Shown here piece by piece: positions 19,601 to 24,301 of a stretch of 46,804 nt of DNA. Source of the DNA: Treponema sp. (GTDB taxonomy: Bacteria > Spirochaetota > Spirochaetia > Treponematales > Treponemataceae). The number at the start of each line of letters is the position of its first letter. Within the stretch, counting starts at the first letter, position 1. Below the pieces are notes generated by a model that searched no databases, was not told where the DNA came from, and saw only the letters and a list, made by a program, of their open reading frames with translations. The DNA lies in contig JAFSTK010000042.1 of NCBI GenBank assembly GCA_017450535.1, positions 1-46,804 on the forward strand. The letters are read 5' to 3'. The position numbers and the translations under genes are program-made.

Positions 19601-19655
19601 CATCATCGGCTCTGGAATTGATGAGACCCGAAAAGTGATGTGCGTAAAAGAATAG
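4680..19655 (+). CDS. Giant secreted repeat protein with FlgD-like C-terminal domain
   Basis: The 4991 residues form one intact frame. Residues 1-36 look like a signal peptide (core LFACAVLFCASAGAWG); the start is ATG 4680 or ATG 4734. The bulk is low-complexity beta-strand repeats rich in T, S, G, A and N (NNGTITLSGG, FSGNTTF, GANTFGTF types), as in beta-helical adhesins. Embedded are seven W-G-W-NW modules near residues 184, 1026, 1930, 2408, 3050, 3513 and 4088, alternating YWxG type with YVWTG...NWNIGIVPG type. From about residue 4590 the sequence becomes non-repetitive. The last 90 residues (DGNIVRQLEHG...WNGTNNAGNAVARGLYFVRI) match FlgD Ig-like C-terminal domains. Function is unknown; a surface adhesin or sheath is inferred. 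Long DNA duplications occur inside. Confidence 0.85.
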   Translation: MYPRALLTAHNGFSRFWRMLFACAVLFCASAGAWGQPLSWNGNTTGSIDVSTNGVGNVQINLTGNVTLDTLNITTNGGNSVSINLNNLTLTVDTINLKSNSGAGDYANLIVYGSGSLIVRLLRNESPSASSVSTLYGATVSITTLTSNNGTLSIGGNSSTLEISETQGNVSYGGGVKVVDPNVFYWIGSSPGTWTTSSNWSHEAGGSPLSSGYPGIGNNQTAVFNSTISVSAFEASGGISFQNDGRGIVTVTSISHGNEKITISKGIVRFNLSDANKTIGTVTVKTNAQFQPRTGSLVIDGDLIVEQSGSVYPANSFTINGGISTEGAIFGDIPKITVLGATEIKSGGSIAFSGARTNEQIYSGTFTNNGTFTGGSGTVTFNGEFTAGSGSTFTASSTNTYFLAGTDFSNMTSGFTANSGRIYFYNTNSGTTTFKTPNYGVTFNDVWFGGNVEINATKDFSVGDLRMRDDSTTYHLGDTFTAKITGGNTVTVTGELQLSRVSSTNGVVGIFELDGNLTDNGTFVMNSGSALHIATGRTLTLASFSNVSNTSYSYAVKVSGTLKTPSGASGTLTLNEMNLIVTDTGIINIGEVNVSFADDPSAVTYNTAEIAFGVTEKNCVLSNEGSITAGSFTLPANTTVNNSKIMTLSGSLTGGKSLTNGSNSSLSATSITFSDSITNEKTIISSGSSATISAASIINNGSITCMGTASTLEFGSFSGSGSVTTYGNKIVSTTGTTATMGDLTIAGTTTCQGLSGGLVIDKTLVAYYPLTLQTGDLTVNGTGGAFSIIRNNVITPSGEQIYKGNVQVSADAMLESNGSIAFSSVEIASEVSLSFGSPSSAAYAVTVSGDWTNNNATGGLTAYDSTVTFTGANATVSGSQVFHNAAFSGDGTNLSGNNTFAAATFSGNTSFGGSNTFDTFSCTEAGKTLSFATGTTQTVTGTATGALTLKGASGSLLSLNGAGQLVVAKTAFTGEYLSLDENVTITESAGNVVKGAFSVSESVGASALATYAALFNNGWKLSDVAYVWTGGTDTAWGTASNWNIGLVPGVSADNTDGVSVSIPDSVSSGRYPDAGSTSYSVGTLMVGTSTETTHDATLMLGSAGVIVTDSATGAFTNYGTIVYSDVGRITSDGSTAINDTSNDGWVEYSGTGQTITDFGAGDDYANLSVSGTATAGTDISANGDITVNGAFTTSGALSAGGDITVTGTFTATGAMSANNNVSVSSGAMLSLGTAGLTATGTLTADGTVTATGGTVSAQTLSVGTTGTLDGTTALSVTGNSTIAGAIGNTTPLASFSIGGNLQTTAPISAGSVSVTGTADLGADITTTGAQVYTGAVTANTTELKTTTDGTVSFGDTLTLSASLTVTTVNSNVDFTGAVTNASAQPLTVAAGTGAVTFSGSVGTSAIPLGTLSSTGTGAVSFGDAVQATSVDIAGATTIGTSASVTTSGTQTYAGAVTNDGTISGGNTITFNSTVTNTGTINVPSLADGTTSITFGGAYTGTNGSLVGAKTSDSDMTPNPVIAFAGDVTLGTFTANGDMVRFTGSSAQSLTTNGQQFASVVIATGASVTPSDAMAASGTLTVEANAAFTAGTGTFSVGGDVTNGGTITLVGGNTTLSAALDNSGTISGGAGTLSVGGAVTNTGTITLSTGDATFTGAYSGMNGALTASSGTTSFAANADFSTTTFTANGGTVVFSGTSDQTLTCSSATLQFANLEIASSASVKTASSFEVSGNWTNNGAFEASAGTIAFTGSNVTVSGANTFFAVKAETANAAISFTGANTFDSFTANSVSTVSFAAVNSFNSFTGTSLGALSFSDDNTFVTLSLTGAGTTVNFGAGKTQTVTGTFSSSGTSSGTILLTTDAASPSKDTESTWWTLSMPNYDGSAITASFPTFENTKIAFSKSSQDIIHAWAASVDEDVEDSTSNWFSTEYYWIGGNASGGSDWKVNANWKHKDSSGNYYDVRKWPTFDKNRNTIFVATASGNKNLVLGEPVKMKKLTVSSGAEIDLKGFAVNADDGDATTKDFVNNGTVRLYGTSGQIASSVENGTDSTIEYYIEASGSSSLVWGNSYENLTILSPFAMAEDVSVAKNLTLGKDSSYGASGMISNKFTVTGTTSISNGSGNALGLSGANSFGGKVTLTDAGNVTLSGANAFTGGCDIVSGGAIVLNSDGSLSLGTVSCDSLEVQSSVTFTADVSSPVTFTGTGATIAGGGVTFNPAVFFDGSGATLTGDNTFASSATFSGAGTTLTGNNTFTSATFSAATTLSADNTFGTATFSADTTFNGSNTFGTMTCASAGGKTLTFAAGTTQTITGIPSASLIPLELKGTSASSRLAISGAGKIIVLKNTASATYFAGEYLSVGSGVQIVASSVAVSPEYGAYSISESVPSDGISPTQYAAVYKNGWNLGYDFEYTWTGETSDSWDEESNWNIGIVPGLTGKNTLGAKVKIPDEKTNYPTVNVGGISVESLEIGDSSGTHNASIKLTSNPLSVTGSSSGTAFLTNYGTIEYTGSARITDGTNPLNDAANGGTVLYSGGTASSPLTLTDFSATGSDYANLKITGIVTDSSPVVVSGKTLIKIANDASITLSQAHTFTGPVTIESGDSVSLTGGNTFTGGVVISGSDSSVTLNSASDYSLGAGTGSDALTCKNLTLSGGSSVTVQNALMVTNTLTNENTVSLTTDGTALSFGTYIGASGGTDKVVLGANTLTATGTGSTISTVQTSGNSMLTNNGTGLVTIGTYKNTGATSLAVNGGTTGITLSSAEYGGTSLTANGTVTLAASSAVNLLGAVTVESGATKMAGGLSCAALTLSGGTATFGGDSTAASVSIASDAALIAGENATDAYTLTVSGDWTNNAGGTGFVPQAGTVEFTGNNVTVSGANTFYAVKAETADATISFTGANTFNLFSATGANTAATFAGVNTFGTFSATGANSAVTFADDNTFGAISLTGAGTTVKFGAGKTQTVMGTFSSSGTSSDPILLTTDAASPSKANESTWWTLSMPNYDGSAVAASFPTFLHTKVSYSKADENHRIAHDWGATVAEGVSDSTANWFLTTFYWLGSANSSWATTENWRYSETATETVAMAPSFTNGRNKIIIATAADGNNLILSDDISIKSLTVNAGKTLDLAAHAVTANDSDNSTADFENNGTVRMTGTQTINASMQNGTGSTIEYYGGNLSSLPWDGDATTEGKQYEKLTFASGAGGSAGDSLEISGELTLSSDAGNMTLSGANTYGGQVNVSDGNLTLSADATMPTLTVAAGAGFLAGAKLTVNGAVSNGGTITLSTGDATFTGAYSGTNGTFTASSGTTTFAAAADFSSTTFTANGGTVIFSGANAGIRGNTTTGTTFATVQFTGNGATLNGNNTFTAATFSGAGTTLAGNNSFGTTTFSADTTFNGNNTFGTLSCASAGGKTLTFAAGTTQTVTGTATGALTLSGTNDSTLLTLATTGSGSAAIIVPTGALSAKWLSIGKELTIRDGATVTEGAFTAANSEPSTTGTPAQADYVVVYKNGWNLGYAFAYVWTGADGTDGTAWANESNWNIGIVPGSANTQNAVVSIPDGVSSGKYPDTGNNAYTVESLTIGTNGAGTHDATLKVTGTGALTVGDMLSNNGMLTLTDSAAVTTDALSNNGTLTLTNASALTTSTLANDGTITHASASAFKANTAFTNSGTIIYQNSGRITNGSGTPVNDAEHNGLVKYDGTGLTVTDFGDTDYANLSVSGTATASTDISANGDITVTGALTATGAMSASNNVSVSSGATLALGTAGLSAIGTLTADGTVTATGGTVSARTLFVGATGTLDGATALSVTGGAVVAGVIGGTTPLASFSTGGILQTTAAVSAGSVSVTGTADLGADITTTGAQTYTGAVTITADAALASSAAGTISFESTVTNTHTLTIDTADAVRFAAAYTGTDGTLVMTGSGTISFPVASSFGTFSATGADTTATFNGVNTFGTFSSSGTGAILTFADTNTFTSFSSAGANSAVTFADDNTFDTLSITGEGTTAKFGAGKTQKVTGTFASTGAAGSPVTLTTTATTPSGEADWWILDIPSAASMTNFTHTKVEYTKSVHDIAHAWDASVEEVAGTTTNWFWHIFYWLGATDANWGTLSNWSYTADGTTAASRIPSASDGYDSVIINTANSGNTLTLTDAITVHAVTVNAGKTLDLAAHAVTANDSDNSTADFENNGTVRMTGTQTINASMKNGAESTIEYYGGNLSSLPWDGDATTEGKQYENLMFTNGAGGSVADSLAISGELTLSGGAGNMTLTGANTYGGQVNVSDGNLTVSADATMPTLTVAAGAGFSAGAKLTVNGAVSNGGTITLSGDDTVLSGALTNSGAFNGGAGTLSVGGAVTNAGTITLSTGDVTFTGAYSGTNGAFTASSGTTTFAADADFSTTTFTANDGTVIFSGANAVVSGNTTSGTTFSTAQFTGDGCTLNGNNSFGTATFSGNGTTLSGNNVFGTATFSASATLSGSNTFGTFTATTAGTTYTFGAGTTQKVTDAFVVQGAEENLIVLKSSVPGTVWTIDVPVAKTTVSYVNVSDSVSVYASIEAALSVDGGNTTNWDFMEGLPLPSLTMMLSPVGEDKVYAIFSRKVVYKDKSLGELSASEREEALSYIPDNFIFITAGGNPIADPSCVLHEWKVKNAEYVAEGTNYTVLILHINHQVTLEDLKRMGVYITLLHKSDTKHAHALSDFALNVVQPVYALAEGTSEKHTVRDFTANSGDRIHAESDIILQARVVSGNKDSRGNDMAPLSGEVPVLVPDVKSEIKSTWKSDVINALLNVDWRVWITDALPALSSDYNDSPQKAVSGEMAGDAAKMLYNFTLKNAANRPASERYGWASGDEVQFIFKLQDKSGNDITIDMYGDGTKIIPLYALAMVNGVSRALPSVDLWSLKLESAKKQRGGVTILNNVIDVGIREETVLQVDMPSDGDLSVYVMTLDGNIVRQLEHGRVAAGTHYYRWNGTNNAGNAVARGLYFVRIIGSGIDETRKVMCVKE
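8168..8450 (+). repeat. Intragenic repeat R1, copy 1
   Basis: This segment of the giant gene matches 15797-16024 closely in DNA, starting at CTATGCGAA and ending at GCGACAGGCGGCAC. Copy 1 carries about 54 bp that copy 2 lacks, an 18-codon in-frame indel. Confidence 0.75.
9940..10335 (+). repeat. Intragenic repeat R2, copy 1
   Basis: Matches 13291-13692 at an offset of 3351-3357 bp, with one small in-frame indel. The part coding for AASPSK and TWWTLSMPNYDGSA is nearly identical. Confidence 0.75.
13291..13692 (+). repeat. Intragenic repeat R2, copy 2
   Basis: Second copy of 9940-10335. Both copies stand immediately upstream of a YWxG-type W-NW module. Confidence 0.75.
14020..14516 (+). repeat. 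Intragenic repeat R3, copy 1
   Basis: About 500 bp that reappear at 17131-17627 at a constant offset of 3111 bp (1037 codons) with few substitutions and no indel seen. It codes for the LDLAAHAVTANDSDNSTADF and AGAKLTVNGAVSNGGTI segments. Confidence 0.85.
15797..16024 (+). repeat. Intragenic repeat R1, copy 2
   Basis: Second copy of the 8168-8450 segment, about 7.6 kb away and shorter by about 54 bp. Similarity continues more weakly downstream. Confidence 0.75.
17131..17627 (+). repeat. Intragenic repeat R3, copy 2
   Basis: Second copy of 14020-14516. The constant spacing marks a recent duplication of a unit of about 3.1 kb within the gene. Confidence 0.85.
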
Positions 19656-19686
19656 CATTTCGGTCTGTTCCTCTATGTGACATAAC

Positions 19687-19715
19687 TTGACGGTTTTGCT
19701 GGTTTGTTTCATACT
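19687..19715 (+). promoter_or_regulatory. Promoter of the PilZ operon, leaderless type
   Basis: TTGACG (19687-19692), a 17-bp spacer and CATACT (19710-19715) form a good sigma-70 promoter. The predicted start of transcription falls on ATG 19722, and no Shine-Dalgarno is present. Confidence 0.6.
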
Positions 19716-19721
19716 GATGCT

Positions 19722-20105
19722 ATGCAGGTTGAATTGCGTAAGAACACACGTTTTGAGGAATTTGGGCGTATTGATTGTGAAGCATTGGGTCCCGTAAGTG
19801 GTGTTCTTGATGATATCAGTGTGAGCGGATGTCGTGTCCATTTTGATATTCCCGTAACGGTTAATCTTGAAAATGACTATGAGTTGCATGTCCGCCTGTC
19901 ACGTTTTCCGAGCGAAGAACTTGTTTTGATAACCCACCCCGAATGGACGCAAGAGACCGAGAATTCTACAAAAATAGGTTTTTCCATATTGCGTTCTCCT
20001 GATACTTCCCGTCTTGAAGAATATGTCACGCTTCTCCATGCTGAAAAAAAAGAAATTGACAGCGATGGTATTCCACAGGAAGAAGATAAATGTCTGTTCG
20101 TGTAG
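19722..20105 (+). CDS. PilZ-domain protein
   Basis: From ATG 19722 the protein has 127 residues and consists of little more than one PilZ domain. The c-di-GMP binding signature is visible: RKNTRF near residue 6, then DDISVSGCRVHF near residue 28, fitting RxxxR followed by (D/N)xSxxG. PilZ proteins change conformation on binding cyclic di-GMP and often regulate motility or envelope functions. A TTG at 19704 would extend the frame by six residues but falls inside the promoter. The gene overlaps the next one by 16 nt and shares its promoter. The C-terminal tail is acidic and probably disordered. Confidence 0.8.
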   Translation: MQVELRKNTRFEEFGRIDCEALGPVSGVLDDISVSGCRVHFDIPVTVNLENDYELHVRLSRFPSEELVLITHPEWTQETENSTKIGFSILRSPDTSRLEEYVTLLHAEKKEIDSDGIPQEEDKCLFV

Positions 20106-21151
20106 AAAAACTTTCTGGCGCAGCTTTTCTCGCTTTTCCTGAGATGCAGGGGCTTTTGACTTCTGAACTTTCCGAACGATTTGGTTATGGCGCAGTTGTT
20201 CCCGCCGCAACGATTTCTGGCACCACATTTTCTGCGGAAAAAGCGCAATGGTACGGCGACTTGCTCTATTGTCCTGACTTTTCCCTACAGACTGACGGCG
20301 ATGGAAATCCTGTTGCGCCATATTGGTCGCGCACTACGCTGATTGAACCATTTTTAGTGCATTTTGATTCAATTGGAGACGCGGCATCTGCTTTGCGCGC
20401 TGTTCAGCGTAATTGGGCGCCGTATCAGTTCACTTGTTTTAGGCGCGCGTCACTTGTGCAGGAAAAATTGCCGCACATCAATTTAAAAGTCCGCGTCTTT
20501 CCCGTAGAGATTCCGCACAGTCCCATGGGAGTGTACACGCTTTTGGACGAGCACACATTGCTTGCCACCGGAAAAACCACCAGCGCGCTTCCGGCGGGCA
20601 CCATTCAGTTTGAAGAGGACCACACGAATCCCCCAAGCCGCGCCTACTTAAAATTGCAGGAATCGCTCACCATGGCGAACCATTTTTTTTGCATACCATT
20701 GCCAAGCGCGGGGCAAAAATGTTTTGAGGCGGGAGCATGTCCCGGCGGATGGACATGGGTTTTGCGTGAGCTGGGCGCGGATGTTTTTGCTGTGGACAGG
20801 GCAGAGCTTGCGCCAAGCCTCATGGCAGACGAGCACGTGATTTTTCAGGCGCACGATGCTTTTACGCTCAAGCCGGAAGAAGTGTGCGCGCGCATGCAGT
20901 GCGAAAAAATGGACTGGGTGCTGAGCGACGTTATCTGCTATCCCGCGCGCTTGTACGAATGGGTGCAGGGCTGGCTGGAAAGCGGTCGCGTCCAAAATAT
21001 GATTTGCACGATAAAAATGCAAGGCGCAATCGACTGGGATTTAGTCGCAAAATTCGCCGCAATTCCGAACAGCCGCGTCTTACACTTGAATTACAACAAA
21101 CATGAATTGACATGGATTCATACCGAAAGCGCAGGAGAGAAATTAATATGA
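20090..21151 (+). CDS. RlmM-like / FtsJ-type rRNA 2'-O-methyltransferase
   Basis: The 353-residue protein ends in a Rossmann methyltransferase domain. PPSRAYLKLQE (near residue 182) gives the first catalytic Lys, ACPGGWTWVLRELGADVFAVD is the SAM-binding loop, SDVICYP has the Asp, TIKMQG the second Lys and KHELTW the Glu, so the K-D-K-E set of FtsJ/RlmM enzymes is complete. RlmM methylates C2498 of 23S rRNA; the long N-terminal part is compatible with the RNA-binding region of that family, but target identity is inferred. The start overlaps the PilZ gene, and the stop overlaps the next start as ATGA. GAAGAAG upstream may serve as the ribosome site. Confidence 0.75.
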   Translation: MSVRVEKLSGAAFLAFPEMQGLLTSELSERFGYGAVVPAATISGTTFSAEKAQWYGDLLYCPDFSLQTDGDGNPVAPYWSRTTLIEPFLVHFDSIGDAASALRAVQRNWAPYQFTCFRRASLVQEKLPHINLKVRVFPVEIPHSPMGVYTLLDEHTLLATGKTTSALPAGTIQFEEDHTNPPSRAYLKLQESLTMANHFFCIPLPSAGQKCFEAGACPGGWTWVLRELGADVFAVDRAELAPSLMADEHVIFQAHDAFTLKPEEVCARMQCEKMDWVLSDVICYPARLYEWVQGWLESGRVQNMICTIKMQGAIDWDLVAKFAAIPNSRVLHLNYNKHELTWIHTESAGEKLI

Positions 21152-22308
21152 AACACAAGGCTCTGTTATTATTCTCAGTCCTTTTTGGGCTGATTGTTTT
21201 GCCTTGTTTTGGACAGGAATCGGATGCAACGCAAGAAAACTCTGTTTCAGAAAACAATGTTTCCGAAAACACCACTTCCGAAAACAATGTTTCTCAAGAA
21301 GAAAAAACTGATGCCGAGTTGCCTCATAAGAAAAAATCGTTGGTACAAGTCGCATCGTCTGTGTTTCAGCCGCTTCCTGAAGAAAATGAAGAAGAAGACT
21401 CCGATGTGGGACATTTTGTCACTGTGATGGGAAATTTTTTAATGGATAAATATCCGCTGACAATAGACTTTGGCGCAGAGCCAAAAGAACATGGAAGTTC
21501 GATATTCGGTAATCTGCAATATAACTGGAATAAAAAATATGCTAGTGCATTGAAAGTGACATATTTAAGCGAAAATGAAACAGAAGACTCTGGCAGTCTT
21601 AAAAACAATGTAACACATATCGTAAGACAAAAAAAGAGTATAAAAATTCAGTTTGACCCGTTTATACGTTATTTCGGCGATTCTTCGGCAACGGCTAGAA
21701 CACCGTTGTTTGTATTACGACTAGGTGTGCAAACGCAGTTGTTTAACGGAGATGTTGATGGAATTCGTTTTTCAATGGACAGATTCGATACTTACACTAT
21801 GAATCAAAAAATGGTAATTCTTGCTCCGTATATCGGTTTTGGTTTTTTCCTGCCATTTTTGAAATACTTTGAGTTCTTTTCGCAAACAAATATTGCCCCA
21901 GTTTTCGGTGAGATGGAGAGAAAGGTGTATGATCAGTTTTGGGTTAGTATTGAAGACCCTGAAGACCCTAAGTTGGCGGGAAGGTCTGACTCTCGCACGC
22001 TGCATACTATATCCACGCCTATAATTCAGCAGAATTTCGCACTTACGCTGTTTCGCTATATTCGAATTGCCTCACAATTGAATTTTCAGCGACTTGAATA
22101 CTCTTTACCAGGAACTGCCGATGATACGTATGAACAATTCCAGACGAGTTTGAAGTACGGTCTTGAGATTGTTTTGCCTTCAAGAACTGCCCGACGCGGA
22201 GATAACCATCTATGGGCAGGCTTATACTATCAACACACATGGAATTATTCAACGGATAGTAATAATTTTACTCATGATGGAAAAGTCGTGCTGTCGTTTG
22301 GAAGTTAA
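21148..22308 (+). CDS. Outer-membrane protein, function unknown
   Basis: The start ATG 21148 overlaps the methyltransferase stop (ATGA) and has AGGAGAG upstream. Residues 1-23 are a signal peptide (core ALLLFSVLFGLIVLPCFG). An acidic, Ser/Asn-rich linker follows, with three 15-bp repeats coding for SENNV-type pentapeptides near residue 33. From about residue 90 onward alternating polar and aromatic strands (FGNLQYNWNKKY, IKIQFDPFIRYFG, LWAGLYYQHTWNYS) suggest a beta-barrel. The protein ends in FGS, not the usual terminal aromatic residue. I do not recognise a named family. Its stop codon overlaps that of metA on the other strand. Confidence 0.65.
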   Translation: MKHKALLLFSVLFGLIVLPCFGQESDATQENSVSENNVSENTTSENNVSQEEKTDAELPHKKKSLVQVASSVFQPLPEENEEEDSDVGHFVTVMGNFLMDKYPLTIDFGAEPKEHGSSIFGNLQYNWNKKYASALKVTYLSENETEDSGSLKNNVTHIVRQKKSIKIQFDPFIRYFGDSSATARTPLFVLRLGVQTQLFNGDVDGIRFSMDRFDTYTMNQKMVILAPYIGFGFFLPFLKYFEFFSQTNIAPVFGEMERKVYDQFWVSIEDPEDPKLAGRSDSRTLHTISTPIIQQNFALTLFRYIRIASQLNFQRLEYSLPGTADDTYEQFQTSLKYGLEIVLPSRTARRGDNHLWAGLYYQHTWNYSTDSNNFTHDGKVVLSFGS

Positions 22309-23243
22309 ATTCCGTCTCCCCAGCCGAATGCGTTGTCTGTAAAGGAATAGGGTGTCTCCTGATACACGTAGTAGTTCAGCCAGTTTGAGAAAAAGAGATG
22401 CGCAGTGCTTCGCCAAGTGTTGAGCGGCTTTTTCTTGGGGTCGTTTCCCGGAAAATAGTTTATCGGCAGGTCAATCGGAAGATTTTTTGCCTTGTCGCGG
22501 AAATACTCTTTTGAAAGCGTCTCAGTGTCGTATTCAAGATGACCCATCATGTAAATGTCGTGGCTGTCGTTCGATTTTACGAGCGTCGGCTCTCCCTCAT
22601 CATTTTCTGCGAGTACGATTAAATCACGAACTTTGCTGACAGAGCCTTTTGATACGGTGGTGTGGCGGCTTGTTGGCACAGGAAATTCATCGTCAAATCC
22701 ACGGAGCAAAGAGTCCGCCTGAATCAATTTGTGGTTTGGAAAAACGCCGAACAGTTTTTTGTCCAGCGGGAGTTTTTTGATGCCGTAGTTGTGATACAGT
22801 CCTGCCTGCGCTCCCCAGCAGATGTACAGCGTGCTGAAAACATTTTCGCGGGCATAGTCCATGATGTCGCACAATTCGCTCCAGTAGTCAACGTCTTCAA
22901 AAGGCATTTGCTCTACCGGTGCGCCTGTGATAATCATGCCGTCGTATTTGTGTTGAAATACTTCACTGGACGAAATGTAAAAGCGTTCCAGATGTTTTTC
23001 GTTGGTGTGCGTGGAGACATGACCTTCCATTTGTACCAGCGAGATGTCGATTTGCAGAGGCGTGTTTCCCAAAAGGCGCAAAAGTTGGGTTTCAGTAGCC
23101 TCTTTTGTTGGCATCAGGTTTACAATTGCAATTTTAAGCGGACGAATATCCTGTGTTGCCGCGCGTTTTTCGGTCATCACAAAGATATTCTCATTTTCGA
23201 GAATGGAGCGAGCTGGTAAATCTGATTGAATCTTAATCGGCAT
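22305..23243 (-). CDS. metAA: Homoserine O-acetyltransferase, MetA type
   Basis: The 312-residue protein belongs to the MetA family, which acylates homoserine in methionine synthesis. Catalytic Cys142 is in YICWGAQAG; His and Glu are in MMGHLEYD. Residue 111 is Glu, in GAPVEQMPFEDVDYW. Structural work on MetA from Bacillus cereus showed Glu111 goes with acetyl-CoA and Gly111 (E. coli) with succinyl-CoA, so acetyl transfer is predicted despite the usual succinyltransferase label. The start ATG 23243 has a TATACT box 11 nt upstream and no clear ribosome site. It is divergent from the hydrolase gene and convergent with the outer-membrane protein, overlapping its stop in TTAA. Confidence 0.9.
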   Translation of the reverse strand: MPIKIQSDLPARSILENENIFVMTEKRAATQDIRPLKIAIVNLMPTKEATETQLLRLLGNTPLQIDISLVQMEGHVSTHTNEKHLERFYISSSEVFQHKYDGMIITGAPVEQMPFEDVDYWSELCDIMDYARENVFSTLYICWGAQAGLYHNYGIKKLPLDKKLFGVFPNHKLIQADSLLRGFDDEFPVPTSRHTTVSKGSVSKVRDLIVLAENDEGEPTLVKSNDSHDIYMMGHLEYDTETLSKEYFRDKAKNLPIDLPINYFPGNDPKKKPLNTWRSTAHLFFSNWLNYYVYQETPYSFTDNAFGWGDGI

Positions 23244-23254
23244 AGTTGAGCAAT

Positions 23255-23287
23255 AGTATAGTAAATCTCCGAGTTTTTTGCTATAGT
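23255..23287. promoter_or_regulatory. Divergent promoter region metAA / hydrolase
   Basis: On the minus strand TATACT lies 11 nt before the metAA ATG. On the plus strand TATAGT (23282-23287) lies 6 nt before ATG 23294. Both leave almost no 5' untranslated leader. Convincing -35 boxes are not seen. Confidence 0.5.
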
Positions 23288-23293
23288 ATTTTT

Positions 23294-24289
23294 ATGAGTT
23301 CGTCAAAAGACCGTCAGAATGCAATAAAAAAGTTAAAGACTCTCTGCTTGTCGCCAAAAATTGACCCCAAGGTATTCAGAGAAAAAATTGAGAATTGTTT
23401 TTCCAATCCATTGCTCCCCAACCGCATCGAATGGTCGGAACGGGAATTTGGCGGTGTGATGTGCGATGTGCTGATGCCGGAAGTGTATTCTTCCAAGCGC
23501 ATTATGCTGTATGTGCACGGCGGCTCCTTTGTTGGTGGCTCACGGGGGGCTTGGCGGTCATTCTGCTCATCTTTGGCTCATGCCACATCCTGTCGCGTGG
23601 TGGTGCCGGAGTTCAGGCTTTCGCCACCGTATCAATATCCTTCATCGTTGGAAGATGTGCAGTCTGTGTTCCGAAACATGTACACCGAAGAACAGATTGC
23701 CCGCTCCTTGGACATTGATTCTTCTGACGCTTCACCAGAAATTATCATCGCGGCTGACGGCTCAGGCGCATCTATTGCGCTTGCCTTGGTGCTGAGTCTC
23801 AAAGGAAAATTCCGCGACGTAATCAAGCAAATTGTCTTGTTCAGTCCGTGGCTTGATGTAAGCGCGGAGTCAAAGCATCTGAGCGCGAAAAAAGGCGGCG
23901 ATGAGATTTATACGGTTGATGCTGTGCGTCGTGCCGCTGAATTTTACACCTTTCCGCAGAATCGTGCCAATCCGTTGGTCTCGCCACTTTTGGCCGATGA
24001 CCAGTCTTTGCATGGTTTTCCGGCAACCTATATCCAGATGGGCGAAAAAGAATTGTTCTTGGATGATGCGGAACGATTTCAGGCGCGGCTTGCGGATAAC
24101 GGTTGCGAATGTACTCTGGACGTATGGCCGCGCATGATGCCGTGTTTTCAGATGGCGGACGAATGCCTTTCTGAATCACATCTGGCGATTGAAAAAGTTG
24201 GGCATCTGATTACGGGCAGAGATTCGCGTCGTAATGAAAGTGACACAAGCATTCACATCGTCTTGGAAAAAAGTCTGAACGGATTTTAA
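23294..24289 (+). CDS. Alpha/beta hydrolase fold-3 protein, catalytic residues altered
   Basis: The 331-residue protein has the fold of hormone-sensitive-lipase-like esterases. The oxyanion motif LYVHGGSFVGGS is near residue 72 and VVPEFRLSPPYQYPSSLED follows. However, the nucleophile motif, usually GDSAGG, reads ADGSGAS, with Gly156 in the serine position. The C-terminal histidine, usually in GMPHVF, aligns with Pro283 in PRMMPCFQM. The acid region reads GEKELFLDD. So the catalytic triad appears incomplete. ATG 23294 is preferred over an upstream TTG because the -10 box lies between them. It heads the operon with the U32 gene, whose start is 13 nt downstream. Confidence 0.75.
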   Translation: MSSSKDRQNAIKKLKTLCLSPKIDPKVFREKIENCFSNPLLPNRIEWSEREFGGVMCDVLMPEVYSSKRIMLYVHGGSFVGGSRGAWRSFCSSLAHATSCRVVVPEFRLSPPYQYPSSLEDVQSVFRNMYTEEQIARSLDIDSSDASPEIIIAADGSGASIALALVLSLKGKFRDVIKQIVLFSPWLDVSAESKHLSAKKGGDEIYTVDAVRRAAEFYTFPQNRANPLVSPLLADDQSLHGFPATYIQMGEKELFLDDAERFQARLADNGCECTLDVWPRMMPCFQMADECLSESHLAIEKVGHLITGRDSRRNESDTSIHIVLEKSLNGF

Positions 24290-24301
24290 GGAGAGCAGAT
24301 T

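Noticed and set aside
21232..21300. Three 15-bp repeats in the outer-membrane protein as a phase switch
   Set aside because: The unit is a multiple of three, so changes in number alter length but not frame; there are only three imperfect copies.
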